From Monodelphis domestica (Eukaryota > Chordata > Mammalia > Didelphimorphia > Didelphidae), in NCBI RefSeq assembly GCF_027887165.1, contig NC_077229.1:206845753-206909752 (forward strand): DNA of 64,000 nt, in the 5' to 3' direction. Positions 45,886-56,809 of this stretch are shown here, one piece after another (positions within the stretch are counted from its first letter, which is position 1; each line of letters opens with the position of its first letter). A model generated the notes under the pieces. It was not told the origin of the DNA and did no database searches. It saw only the letters and a program-made list of their open reading frames with translations. The translations under genes were made by a program, and so were the position numbers.

Positions 45886-47165
45886 AAAATCTAGTGCTGC
45901 TAGATCTCTTTCCTTTACATTTTTCCCATTAATTCATTTTATATTCTTGATTTTTATTCTTCCAAATAATTTTTTTAGCTCAATAAATAACTTTGGTAAT
46001 TTAGTTGGGATAACATTGAATAAGTAGATTAATTTTGGTAAGATTGTCATTTGAATTATATTGTTTCTGCCTATTCATGAACAATAAACAGTTCTTCAAT
46101 TGTTTAAATCTTTATTTGTGTAAAAAAGTGTTTTATAATAATGTTTGTGTAGGTACTGGATTTGTTTTATCAGGAATACTCCTAGGTATTTTATTCTGTC
46201 TATGGTTATTTTAAATGGGAGATCTCTTGCTATCTCTTGTTGATTTTGTTAGTGATATATGAAAATGCATATAATTTATGTGGGTTTATTTTTATCCTGC
46301 TACTTTGCTAAAATTATTCATACTTGCAATTTTTCAGTTAATTTGTAGGATTTTCCATATTTATTACCATATCATGTGTGAAAGGAATATTTTCCACTGC
46401 TGGGTTTGTACTCTCAAAGAGATAATAAGGAAAAATACTTGTGCAAAAATATTAATAGCTTCACTTTTTGTGGTGGCAAAAAAATTGGAAAATGAGGAGG
46501 TACCCATCAATTGGGGAATGGCTAAACAAGTTGTGGTATCAGATGGTGATGGAATACTATTGTGCTGAAAGGAATGATGTACTGGAGGAATTCCATATGA
46601 ACTGGAAAGACCTCCAGGAATTGATGCAGAACAAAAAGAATATTGTACACAGAGACTGATACATTGTGGCACAGTCAAATGTAATAGACTTCTCTACTAG
46701 CAGCAATGCAATGATCCAGGCCAATTCTGAGGGACTTATGAGAAAGAATGCTATCCACATCCAGAGAAAGAACTGTGGGAGTGGAAATGCAGCAGAAAAA
46801 CATATGATCAATCACGTGGTTCGATTTCCTTTTCTTTTCTCATTGCTATTGCTAGCATTTATAATACTCTATTACTTAATATCGATGATAATAGGTATCT
46901 TTGTTTGATAGGTGGTCTTATTGGAAAAGCTTCTATCTTCTCCCCATTACAAATACTATGTGCTCATGGTTTTAGATAAATACTTTGTATCATTTTAGGG
47001 AAAAATTATGCCTATAATTTCCAGTCTTTTAAGAAAATATGAATGTGTTATGTTTTTTCAAAATAGTCTTTTGCATCTATTGATATAATCACCTGCTTTT
47101 TGTCATGAATATAATAAATTATGTTGATAATTTTCCAATCTCTCTTTTTTATAGGATCTATTTCT
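45886..47165 (-). mobile_element. L1 ORF2 piece with an L1 end nested in it
   Basis: Reversed ORF2 reverse-transcriptase region: CCTAGGTATTTTATTCTGTC and CCTGCTACTTTGCTAAAATT to the left. It resumes at 46830 with TTTTCTCATTGCTATTGCTA, TTATTGGAAAAGCTTCTATC and TTTTGCATCTATTGATATAA. The two sides are colinear across the insertion. Confidence 0.85.
46390..46830 (+). mobile_element. L1 3' end inserted into another L1
   Basis: Forward 3' end of the 7311-type L1: CCCATCAATTGGGGAATGGC, GATGGTGATGGAATACTAT, GAAAGACCTCCAGGAATTG, TGTGGCACAGTCAAATG and GAGAAAGAACTGTGGGAG. The orientation is opposite to the host L1. It is 5'-truncated. Confidence 0.9.
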
Positions 47166-48075
47166 TGCCTATCTTTCCCTCCCTCAGGATTTCTTCTGTT
47201 TTCTGTCTTATTCTGGCACTATTTGCTCAAATCTGTAATTAGCAGATCCCTACCAATACCCTAATGGAAACAATTATGACCCTCTGCTGTAATCTGTGGG
47301 AATGCCTTCAGCAGAAATCTAACTTCTAGCCACTTCTGTCTTGTTTCTCTTCTCTCCTCTTACTGCTGATAAGCTATCAGATGTTAATTACTTCAATCTA
47401 GGTAAAACATCATATTTTGTTAAGCCTTTAATAAACATTTTCCTCATAAATTGTAGGTAATTGATGCTATCTTCTTGTGTTTGCTCAACAGAGATATTTA
47501 TCATTCATTCATTCAACAGTTGTTTATAAAGTATATATTTCTAGGCAGAGTTTTTACAGACATTCATAAATAATCATAGATTTGGAGTCCTTTACTAGGG
47601 ATTATGTGGCAACAATGAGGTATTCAATACTAGGTAGTTGCTATAGGATCATTAGTATGAGATAAAGGTTGGTGTCTTGACTTGAGGGGAGAATCTGGGA
47701 GAGATCATCTATCCTGAGGCTTGAAGTAGAATGTTGTGAAATAGATTACAGTGGGAGCCTGGGACTCTCAAGCCACTAATTAGAGAGGTATCTGAAAGTG
47801 AAAAACAAAAACAAAGTAGAAGAGCCAAGCTTAAAATAGAAGATGGGTGCCAGATCTCACATTCTATCAGAAAAACATGAACCATGACTTTTTGTAGGAA
47901 ATAGTTGACCTGTGGGTAGCATTTTATGTCTCTTTTAGGGGTGCCAATTGTTAACTACAAACTTCCAAAGTGATGGCAAGAGTGTGATTTCTCCTTCCTC
48001 AAATTATCCCAGATGTTACCCTTATATATTTGTAATTCATATGCCCTATTAAGGTGTAGTTGTCTCTTCCATCCT
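47166..48075. other. Mostly unrecognised, LTR-like end possible
   Basis: An AATAAA at 47430-47435 within a mixed-composition block (47180-47500) could mark another LTR. No boundaries are visible. Confidence 0.3.
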
Positions 48076-48079
48076 TCAT

Positions 48080-48430
48080 TTTCTATCATTTTCAGTCTCC
48101 TAATCTATTGAATCTTTGCCCAGTCTTTTAAAACATGTTTAGGACTCTCCTAATCTTAAATATTGTTTCCTTGCTCCTGCCAGTCCTCCAATCTCTCACT
48201 CTGTAACTTCCTTCTTAATACTAAACTCCTAGAAAGAGTATGTATACTCATTACCTCTAATTCCTTCCCACCTATTCACCACTTAACTCCTTAAAATCTA
48301 GTTTACAACCCTACTACTATACTGAAAGAACATTTTCAAAGGTCTCAAATGACATTTTAATTGTTAAATCCAATTTTTTTCTCCCCTCAGACCTCATCCC
48401 ATGCAGCACAATAAATGGTATCCTAGTCTT
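48080..48430 (+). mobile_element. L2 ORF-region relic
   Basis: TCTCACTCTGTAACTTCCTT, AACTCCTAGAAAGAGTATG and AGGTCTCAAATGACATTTTA with TTGTTAAATCCAATTTTTT match L2 order. Confidence 0.65.
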
Positions 48431-48534
48431 TGTCATGGTTTTTCATGAACACGTTCCTGTCCCAAATTAAACATTGGTATTGACTTTAAAAAGCCTATAT
48501 GTCATTCTCAAGTCTCATTATGAAATGGTGTCCA

Positions 48535-48718
48535 TTTCATGTTCCAGTGAGCAGAGTGAGGAACTTAGAGAGATTCTAATTCCAGCATTGACTTTGATGA
48601 ACTCTGTATGATGCTGGCCAATTCACAATTTTTCTGATTTTCTGTTTCCTCACCTAAAATATGAGTAAGTCTAGATGTCCTTTGAAGTACTTTCCAGATC
48701 TAGCATTCTTTGAGGTCT
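48535..48718 (+). mobile_element. CORE-SINE relic
   Basis: TCTAATTCCAGCATTGAC, ATGATGCTGGCCAATTCAC, TCTGTTTCCTCACCTAAAAT and TTCCAGATCTAGCATTCTTT. Confidence 0.6.
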
Positions 48719-49585
48719 TAGGATAAAATGGCAGAAAGAAGAAAGACATTGAGAAGTATGGAAGGAAGAAGAGTTTAAAATAGGGGAATTTTTTTTTCTT
48801 CCTCCCATCCCTAGTTGCTAGTTGCTCTGACCTAGGCAGAGTAGATTAGTCAAAATTACTCTTGAATTACATGACATAGGATATGAAGTCCTTTACTAGA
48901 ATCTCTGTTTTAGGGGAATTTGGCCTTGTGGTATGACATTCTGATACTATGTCAAGTCTCTAGGAGGAAATGATTTAATCTTACTGTTCTTGTCCTCTGT
49001 GGGGAAAGTGGTAAACAGATTTAACTGGAAGGAGGAAAAACAAAGGAACACAATAATCATCCCTTCAATAAATGAATGAATTAGCAATTTTAATGTAGTC
49101 CAGTCCAGCTGCTAAGCAAAATACATCTTCTAGTTATGGACCCTTAGCAATGAAGCTGGATCACAGACACAAATAGAAGAAGCCATCAAGTCCAACCATA
49201 ACATAAACAAGAAATTTTGTCTAAAATATCATTTTAGCATCAGTTCTGCTCCTGATTAAGTTGGTCCTCTCAGTATCAAAGTGATGATAAGGCCAGTCAG
49301 CCTCACAGCACATATTGGCCATTTGACATAGCAAGGAGACCATGGACAGACCCAAAGATGAGGAACAGGATGACTCAAAGAAGGAGTGACAGGTCAAACC
49401 TTCTATTAATATACACATTAAAGGCATTTAAATGTTTATTCTAAGTTTTAACATTTGTCACTTGGTAGCCCACATTAAGGTTCCCTTAATGCAATCCTGA
49501 AGGAAGAAATGAACTTAACACTTAATAATCAAGACGAATTAGTTTAAATAGAAAACCATCAAATGGCTCTGAGAATCAGTTGGTG
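48719..49585. other. No recognised element
   Basis: No repeat or exon supported. The minus-strand frame at 49221-49427 has no recognised product. Confidence 0.4.
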
Positions 49586-49589
49586 GTGC

Positions 49590-50045
49590 ACACACCCAAA
49601 GCATCCTCATGGTATTCTATTACCTCAAGGGTGACATGCAAAATCTTCTTTGCCATTTAAAACCCTTCTGCCAGCTCCTCCTCTTCTGGTTTTATTACAG
49701 ATTACATACTGGCCTCTATTTGGGACATTCTACCTCCTCTCTAAGTACTTTGTACAGATTGTCCTCTATGCCTGCAAAGCCCTCCCTTCTCATTTCCCTT
49801 TTAGAACCACAAGCTTTCTTAGGATCCTAGCTTTTGAATTAACCTTAGGGGCCATCAAGTCCAACCCCCTAAATTTATCGTTGAGGAAACTAAGAGGTCA
49901 GTGACTTTCCTCAGAATCACACAACTTTTAAATGTCTGGACTGTGATTTAAAACTAGTTCTTCCTGCCTCTAGGCCTAGTATCTTATCTACTGCTTCCTA
50001 CCTGAGACCTCTCTTGATTCCTTTCACTTCCCACATCACCTTGTA
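49590..50045 (+). mobile_element. L2, split by a SINE
   Basis: TATTACCTCAAGGGTGACAT, TTGCCATTTAAAACCC, GCCTGCAAAGCCCTCCCTTC, then after the SINE TACCTGAGACCTCTCTTGAT and CCCACATCACCTTGTAG. Confidence 0.75.
49815..49992 (-). mobile_element. MIR3/THER1-like SINE inside L2
   Basis: TAGGATCCTAGCTTTTGAAT, GGGGCCATCAAGTCCAACCC, GAGGAAACTAAGAGG and TTAAAACTAGTTCTTCCTGC. Confidence 0.8.
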
Positions 50046-50374
50046 GTTGATGTATGCATTTGTAAAAATACATATGTGCATATGTATATATACATAAATA
50101 CAAATGTGTACACATGTGTATATACACATCTCTGTCTGAACACACTTAATCTAAATCCATTGTTTTAGCCTAGCCCAATGATAAGACCAAGCTGTCTTTT
50201 CTCTAGAGATTTATTTATGTGTATATACGTGGTTTCTCCTGAGCAAATATTAGCTCCTTGATTAGGCAAATGAGTTTTTTAACTTTTCAGTGCTTTAGGC
50301 AACTGTCTGAGACTCTAAGGTAGAAAGAAAGTGGTGAACTGCACTGGGAGAAAGGAGTTTCCTTATTCAGTTCT

Positions 50375-50608
50375 TATTTTTTCAGACTTATTTTTATAAG
50401 TCATTGAGCATATTGCATATTATAAAGTATATTGCCTACCTTGTCTCATTTGATTCTCACAACAACCCTAAGTCTTGAGGATTTTTAAAATACTTATTTT
50501 ATAGATGAAGAAACTGAGGCAGAGATATTGTGTCTTGCTCTGGGTGTCATAGCTAATAAACATCTGAATCAAGATTCAAATCTGTGTCTAATGTTTTATC
50601 TATTGTTC
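50375..50608 (-). mobile_element. CORE-SINE
   Basis: CTCATTTGATTCTCACAACA, CCTAAGTCTTGAGG, TAGATGAAGAAACTGAGGC and AATCAAGATTCAAATCTGTG. Reversed. Confidence 0.8.
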
Positions 50609-50611
50609 TGC

Positions 50612-50870
50612 CTAGTATTGTTTTTGCCATTTTCATTTGTGTCTGACTTTTTGTGATATCATTTGGGTTTTTCTTGGCACAGATATTGGAGTGGTTTGCC
50701 ATTTCCTACTCCAGCTCATCTTACAGATGAAGAAACTCAGGCAACAGTGTTGAGTGACTTGCCCAGGATTACACAGATAGTAAGTATCTAAGGCCAGATT
50801 TGAACTCAGAAAAATGAGCCTTTCTGATTCCAGTCCCAGTATTTTACCAATTGCATGACCTGTCTGCCCC
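50612..50870 (-). mobile_element. SINE-A
   Basis: GTGTCTGACTTTTTGTGAT, GGGTTTTTCTTGGCACAGAT, GGAGTGGTTTGCCATTTCC, AGATGAAGAAACTCAGGCAA and GACTTGCCCAGGATTACAC. Full length, reversed, in tandem with the preceding SINE. Confidence 0.9.
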
Positions 50871-51059
50871 TTTCTGCTCCATTCTTCCTTGGAGTGTGAC
50901 AATTAATGCAGATTCCCTAATTTTTTTAAATATGTACTTAAAGAATAAACAATTCCAATGTTGGACACATGACAACAAAAGCGTCTTCAGAAATTGTTGC
51001 TCATTAATCATTTATGTGTGTGCTGATCTGTGGAGAGAACTGGATCTGTTGAACCAGGA

Positions 51060-51335
51060 GAATCATGAAGGTTTTGGGGTCAGAACAGCCTTCAAGTATT
51101 TGCATAGCTGTCATGTGGAAGTAAGATAACACTTGTTTTGTTTTGGTTCCAGAGAGCAGAACCAGGAATTCTGGGTCAAAGTGGCAAAGATGGCCATTTA
51201 CACTTGATGTCAAGAACAACATAATGATTAGAGTAGTCCAAAAGTGAGATGTGTGGACTAAGAGAGATTCCAGATTCCCCTTATAGGAGTTTATTTACTA
51301 GAGGCTGAATGACAACTTGCTAGTAATTGATAATA
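51060..51335 (-). mobile_element. CR1/L3-like LINE relic
   Basis: AGCTGTCATGTGGAAGTAAG, GGTTCCAGAGAGCAGAACC, TGATGTCAAGAACAACATAA and GTCCAAAAGTGAGATG follow the reversed L3 3' region. Confidence 0.6.
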
Positions 51336-51404
51336 ATGATTCCTTTTTGTGTATAGATTGGACAAGATTATTATTGGACTTTGAGCTCTCAGATTTAGAT
51401 GTTT

Positions 51405-51790
51405 AAATAAGCAGAATTTATTAAGTGACTACTGTTAACTAGATGGGGCAGTGTATTGGCTCAGTAAATAGAGTACTGGCCCTGAAGTCAGGAAGTCTCC
51501 TCTTTCTGAGTTTAAATCTGGCCTAAGACAATTACTATATGTGTGACTCTGGGCAAGTCATTTAACTCCTTTTGCTTCAGTTTCTTCATCTGCAAAATGA
51601 GCTGGAAAAAGGAAATGACCAACTATTGTAATATCTTTCCAAGAAAATCCCAAATGGAATCATGAAGAATTGGACACAACTGAAAAACAACTCAACAACA
51701 ACAAATATGCTAGGTGCTAGGAATACAAAGATCAAAGTGAAATAAATCCATGCCTTCCATTTTACCAAGACAGACAACATGCACTGACTG
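51405..51790 (-). mobile_element. L2 3' end split by SINE-A
   Basis: AATTTATTAAGTGACTACTG to the left and ATGCTAGGTGCTAGGAATAC with CAAAGATCAAAGTG to the right are the reversed L2 terminus, separated by the SINE. Confidence 0.75.
51440..51715 (+). mobile_element. SINE-A inside L2
   Basis: GGGCAGTGTATTGGCTCAGT, CCTGAAGTCAGGAAGTCTCC, GACTCTGGGCAAGTCATTTA, GAGCTGGAAAAAGGAAATGA, and a CAACAACAAC end. Full length and forward. Confidence 0.92.
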
Positions 51791-52075
51791 ACAGAATGTC
51801 AAAATTAGCAAAGTTCTGATGATCTGGAAGCTTATTAAATCATTTCTTTGTTAGTCAAGGGTGGGAGAAAGGGTAGGGATCAGAGAGGGAGAAAGAGATA
51901 CAGATAGAAATAGAAAGAGATATAGAAACAGAGGGAACAAACTCTTTGGACCTCTGTGGATAATTGAAGTTGACTGACCATAAATTTAATTTCCCATCTC
52001 AGAAAGAAAGGTAACATAATACAATAGAAAGAAACTAAATTTGGCATCAAAAGACTGAGTTGAGTCTCAGCTCTG
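51783..52075 (+). repeat. Direct duplication, copy 1
   Basis: Begins ACTGACTGACAGAATGTC and carries AATTAGCAAAGTTCTGATGA, a GA-rich middle, TTGACTGACCATAAATTTAA and AGAAAGAAACTAAATTTGGC, ending in a SINE-like head. The same order recurs at 52851. Confidence 0.8.
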
Positions 52076-52850
52076 TCATTTATATGAGAACTAAAAGATG
52101 GTTTTTGTTGGAGTGGCTACTAGCAACTAAGGAAAGGGCTCAACATCATGTGGTGCTTGAACTGAGACATGAAGGGGAGAGTAGGTATCCTGAGGAGTGA
52201 AGATAAAAAAAGAAGCAAAATTTGTAGATGATCTATATGAAAGGAGATCATCATTGAAGATCAACAAAGATTTATACAATCTGTCACTGTGAAAGGAATT
52301 GTTAAACATACAATGGTAATGTAAAACCAGATATTTTTCTTCAAAGAGTACACATTCTAATCATAGAACATTGAAGATAATCCCATATTTATACACTACA
52401 ACAGAACTGAGAGATTGAACTTTACCTCAGCCCCATGAAAATCAAAGATTTTTGAGTTTTGAGGTGACTTGTACTTTTCCCCATTCTCAGGGGAGGTAAA
52501 GCATGGTAAAGAATGACCTGGGCCATTCTAGAAACTTCCAATCTGCATTTTACAGCTCATCTAATAATTTGAAGTCGGGAGAGAAAACTTTAGGATACTA
52601 TTGTAGAGTAAGAAAAAGTAAAAACAAGGCAAGAGAGAGTAAGAGTGTGTGTGGGAGAGGGATGTCTAGAATTAAAAGCATAATCCAGTTAACTTTTCAA
52701 TAGGCTATTCAAATGTATTTGGACATTTAAAATATACAGGACCCTTAGGTTATGAAGGTGAAATTTAAAAAAAACAACTAGTTATATTCACACTAATTAT
52801 AATAGAGGATGATTTAGTCAGGGGTTTTTTAAGAAGTCAAGCAGAGAGCA
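52076..52850. other. Spacer between duplicated blocks, L2 traces
   Basis: 52240-52370 resembles a reversed L2 terminus (CAACAAAGATTTATACAATC, AAAGAGTACACATTCTAATC). The rest is unrecognised. Confidence 0.4.
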
Positions 52851-53209
52851 AACTGATTGACTGAATGACAAAATTAGCAAGGTCCTGATGAGCTAGAATC
52901 TGATTAAATCATTTTATTTGTTAGACAGGGATGCGAGAAAGGTTAGGAAGACAGAGAGAGACAAAGAGAGAGAAAAAGATGCAGACAGTCACGAAGAGAA
53001 AAAGAGATAGAGATAGAGACACAGAAAACAGAGAAAGATAGAGATGAAGACAGAGACAGAGAGGAGAAATTCTCTAGGCTTCTCTGGATAATCAAGGTTG
53101 ACTGACCATAAATTTAATTTTACATTTCTCATCTCAGAAAGAAAGGTAGCACAATACAACCGAAAGAAACTGAATTTGGCATCAAAAACTGAGTTGATTC
53201 CCAGGTCTA
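52851..53209 (+). repeat. Direct duplication, copy 2
   Basis: Begins ACTGATTGACTGAATGAC and follows copy 1 through AATTAGCAAGGTCCTGATGA, a longer GA-rich middle (52940-53070), TTGACTGACCATAAATTTAA and AGAAAGAAACTGAATTTGGC. Visibly diverged, so old. Confidence 0.8.
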
Positions 53210-53900
53210 CCATATGTGGCTGTGTGATGATGGGCAAATCACTTGAATTCAATTAAAGTAGTATTTATTAGGGATTATCATGTGCTATCTAATGTACTAG
53301 CTGCTGATAAAAAGATACAAATTCAGATTATAATGACAGGTGCAAGATACAATGGAAAATTAACTAAATACAGGGTAGTTCAAAAAGGGAGAACATTAAG
53401 ATCTGGAAAGACAGAAGATTTCATAGAGGAGGTGATAACATTCTGAGAACTGGAATCATGATGTCTGGGTTTTAGCTTCCTTATCCATACAACGAAGGGA
53501 TTAAACTAGGCTAGATGTTCTTCATCATTTAAAAACAAAATAAAACAAAACAAAACAAAACAAAAACAAAGAGGAAGGTAGTGCCTCCATCTCCTATGAC
53601 AGATACTACCAAGCTCACAGACATGATGACAGGAAATGTAACAAATGTACTTCATTTGCTTTTTATTGGTGGATGGATCAAGAAGACTTTCTCAGGATGT
53701 GTCACAACCAAAGTCCCATTTCTCTGACCCTCCAATTTAAGCCCATGCTTCAGCAAGGAATTGGATTACTTACTTTAAATGCATCCTGGGTAAATTCTAC
53801 ATCCTGGTATTTCCTTAATGTATTTGGACTCTGAAATATTTATTCACTCATTCTGGGCCAAGATAATGCTGCAGCATTGCAGTCTGGTTTAAGTCCACAG
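53210..53900. other. L2-like traces and an AAAAC tract
   Basis: 53245-53330 resembles a reversed L2 terminus (AGTATTTATTAGGGATTATC). An (AAAAC)n tract lies at 53530-53570. The remainder is unrecognised. Confidence 0.45.
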
Positions 53901-53904
53901 ATTC

Positions 53905-54033
53905 CATTGCATAATAATTATTTTTAAATGGTAAAATAAAATCTACATGGTTACAAAATGAGTCAATTATTTTGAAGTAGAGTCATCAAAATTTTAATAA
54001 AACAAGTTCGTGGATCCAAAGTTAAGAAACATA
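53905..54033. mobile_element. hAT-like relic, right end
   Basis: TTTTAAATGGTAAAATAAAA, CATGGTTACAAAATGAG, AACAAGTTCGTGGATCC and AAAGTTAAGAAACATAG match the right half of the family seen at 24184. Confidence 0.5.
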
Positions 54034-54054
54034 GATTAGATGATCCCTAAAGTA

Positions 54055-54300
54055 CCTTCCAATGAAGCTAGGTGGTACATTGGAGAGCCTACAGTCAAGA
54101 AGACTTGTCTTTTTGAGTTTAAATCTGGTCTCACTTACTAGATGTAGGACCCTGAACAAGTTACTTAACTCTGTTTGCTTCTGTTTTCCCAGATATAAAA
54201 TGAGCTGGAGAAAGAAATGGCAAACCACTCTACTATGTTTGCGTAAAAAGTCCAAATAGGGCCATAAAGAGTGGGACACAACTGAACAACAACAAAGGTC
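54055..54300 (+). mobile_element. SINE-A
   Basis: AGCTAGGTGGTACATTGGAG, GTTTAAATCTGGTCTCACTT, GAGCTGGAGAAAGAAATGGC, AAACCACTCTACTATG, GGGACACAACTGAACAACAA. Full length, forward. Confidence 0.92.
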
Positions 54301-54963
54301 CCTACCAACTATGTTTTCTCTATTTAAAAGTTTTTCACTTACTGGTCCATTGATAAATGTATTAAGACAATTGGATAGGATTGTCTGAAATTATGTACAA
54401 TGGTTAAAAGCCACCATTATAATCAGCTCTTAGAAGTATTGAATAAGTGAAAAATAATTTTCTTAGGAAAAATGGATGCTGGGAACAAGACAGGTCAGGT
54501 TAGAGCAACATATTAAGGTACACTCATTTCTTGGGGTTTTTATCACCTTCAGTTGGTTTAAAATGGCAAAATTTAACTGATCAACTTGCTAAAATGATTC
54601 GTTGGTAAGTAAAAATATCAGTTAGTTTATGTCACTCATAATTATTAACAGTTTTGTTTAGGAAGCATGTGCTTTATAATGAAGCAATCTGTAAGCAAAG
54701 AATGACTTCATCTGTTTAACTAAGTCTGGTAATCTACACCTTTATTTTTTTCTTGTGTTATGACATTTGATCCAAATTCTATTTATCTCAGAGTTAGCTG
54801 TAAGAGGATGGGCAGCTATCTTTTCTTATTTGTCCTGGTTACCAACATTAGTCAGAAAATGCATGTAGTTGTATTCTACCAGTCATAATAAGATTAAAAT
54901 CAACATTCAAACTGGCATTTTAGATAATTGCATTGCCCTCCTCTTTCTCCCCCCATCCTCCAG
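54301..54963. other. No recognised element
   Basis: AT-rich DNA before the poly(T) side of the processed pseudogene. Confidence 0.4.
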
Positions 54964-55650
54964 TTTGTTTTTTTGTTTTTTTGTTTTGTTTTAAGGAGCA
55001 GTAGCAAGTTTATTCTGTGAAAGCAGAGAGCAAATAATCTAAAGAAAACATGTGGTGGGGGTTGGGAATAAGAATGTTGGTAACCTTGAAAATATAGTTA
55101 GTTGCATTAGGGGCAAGAGGGTAATTTTCACACTGAGAAAGTTAGGTGGTTCTATGTGGAAAAAGGGGAAGTTGTTCTCAGCCATTCAGTAACATCTGGA
55201 ATAGCTCTTCATAACTGATACAACCATTGCTGTCCTCATGCCCTGCCACCAACACCCCTATTTCTTCCTCTGTCACCTTCTCACCCAGGGCCATGAGGAC
55301 ATGTTATATTTCAATCTTTCCTTACCAAACACCCAAGTACCTCTACAAAGCTTTCATATGTGCCCTGGTCTTTATTCTTTGCTACTTCTTGCAGCATTAG
55401 CAGAAAGTGCTCAAAGTCTAGAAACTTCACATTCATTTCGGGATTCCCCAAAACCTTGAGCACCTCAGTATTGGTTGGATTCTGGCCCAGGGTCCACATC
55501 AAGTCCCCTCATTAGCTGTATAAGACCTTCTGATGTCTTGTTCTGTCAAACAGTTGGAAAGCCTCCTTGAACTCTGGGCTGATCCTCTGTGAAGTCAAAC
55601 ATCATGACTTTGAAGTTCAGGACTGCTGCTGCTTGCTGTTGGTAGTATCA
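54964..55650 (-). pseudogene. MYL6: MYL6 processed pseudogene
   Basis: An intronless minus-strand copy of the essential (alkali) non-muscle/smooth myosin light chain, a subunit that binds the lever arm of class II myosin heavy chain. The coding remnant runs from ATG at 55602 (M-F-D-F-T-E-D-Q, parent M-C-D-F-T-E-D-Q) to a stop at 55178. It has clear MYL6 blocks: [34 protein letters not shown], and [11 protein letters not shown]. Hallmarks of retroposition are all present: no introns, an AATAAA signal (TTTATT on plus at 55009-55014), and an A-rich tail (54964-54992 on plus as T). Damage includes frameshifts early in the frame, an in-frame loss near K-S-D after G-N-P, and a loss of about 20 bp after the V-E-x-L region that shifts the frame. 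It cannot make a full light chain. MYL6B or other light chains fit less well. Confidence 0.93.
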
Positions 55651-55893
55651 GAAATGATTTTGTTTTAAGCGATAGCTTTTTTCTAGAGTTTGAAGATTCA
55701 AATTTAAGTGATGAAATAGTGTTATTAGTTCTACCCTTGACAAGATTACATACTGGATACTTAACTAGCTCTAGCTATCAAGAAAGCCCTCTCCCACCAC
55801 CTTTCTATACTCACTTTTCAAAGTGATTTCCATTTCTTCAGGTTTCTTGTACCCCCCTCCTTTACTTTTATTACTTTTCCTTTGTGTCATTTG

Positions 55894-56110
55894 CAGTGAT
55901 GGCAAACCTTTCAGAGACTGAGTACCCAAACTGCAACCCTCACACTGCATGTGAGCACCCCTCTCTTACCCCAGATAGGGGAGGGAGAAAGTGCTCTGAT
56001 TGGCCTATTGGGCAGAGGAGTGGGTAATGTGAGAAATGTTCTCAGGTACAATAGAGAGGGGAAGGGGAACAGCCTCCTCTGGCATGCATACCCTTGGGTC
56101 CCCAACACAG
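55894..56110. mobile_element. Non-autonomous hAT (Charlie-like) transposon
   Basis: Starts CAGTGATGGCAAACCTTTC and ends GGGTCCCCAACACAG, imperfect inverted ends of hAT type. The interior has ATGTGAGCACCCCTCTCTTA and CCTCTGGCATGCATACCC. No target duplication is evident. Confidence 0.7.
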
Positions 56111-56117
56111 ACTGAGA

Positions 56118-56235
56118 GCATCTATCCTTCCTCATTAGATTGTAAGCTCCTCAAGGGTATTTATATTATATTTGTCTTTTTATCAATCATTTTTACACAT
56201 AGCAAGGGATCAATAAATCTATTGAATTGAATCAG
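56118..56235 (+). mobile_element. L2 3' end
   Basis: TAGATTGTAAGCTCCTCAAG, CACATAGCAAGGGATCAATA and AATCTATTGAATTGAA. Directly behind the hAT. Confidence 0.75.
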
Positions 56236-56409
56236 AGAAAAAAATTTCTGATGCCCTCAGAAGAACTTTCATTTAAATAATTCTTTCTTATATACACTTC
56301 ACTCCATGAAAAAAAATCCAAAACCTGGTATACTTAGCAATGTCAGAACAAGTTCTATATAGAACATACAATAGAATTTCCCAAGTTTTATGAATTATAC
56401 ATTCAAACT

Positions 56410-56640
56410 AAATTATTATTTTTTCTTTTCAAAATGACATTTTATTCATTTCATTAAATACATAGTAAATACATTTAAATATGTTTACCATTATTCTCAA
56501 AATTTTTGAGTTCTAAATTCTCTCCCTCCCTCTTCCCTTCCCTCCCATTTCATACCTACCTCTTAAGAAAACAAGCAATATGATATTGGTCATACATATG
56601 AAGTTATAAAGACATATTGCTATATTGGATATGTTGAAAA
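56410..56640 (-). mobile_element. L1 3' end, second subfamily
   Basis: CTCTCCCTCCCTCTTCCC, AACAAGCAATATGATATTGG and CATATTGCTATATTGGATAT are the reversed 3' UTR of the 32200-type L1. Confidence 0.65.
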
Positions 56641-56805
56641 GGGAGTGTTAATGAAGGATTATCACCTATGGTGTGAGGGCTTGTCCATCCCTTTTCAGGG
56701 CTACTTATGCACATTTAATGTCTACCTATCATCAAATTCTCATCTATGACTCCAAGAAGCTGTGGCATTCTCAGTAGTCACATCTCATAAAAATAATTAA
56801 GAAAA
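56641..56805 (+). mobile_element. SINE-C partial copy
   Basis: CCCTTTTCAGGGCTACTTAT, CTATGACTCCAAGAAGCTG and GTGGCATTCTCAGTAGTC align in order with the SINE-C at 37695. Confidence 0.55.
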
Positions 56806-56809
56806 TCCA

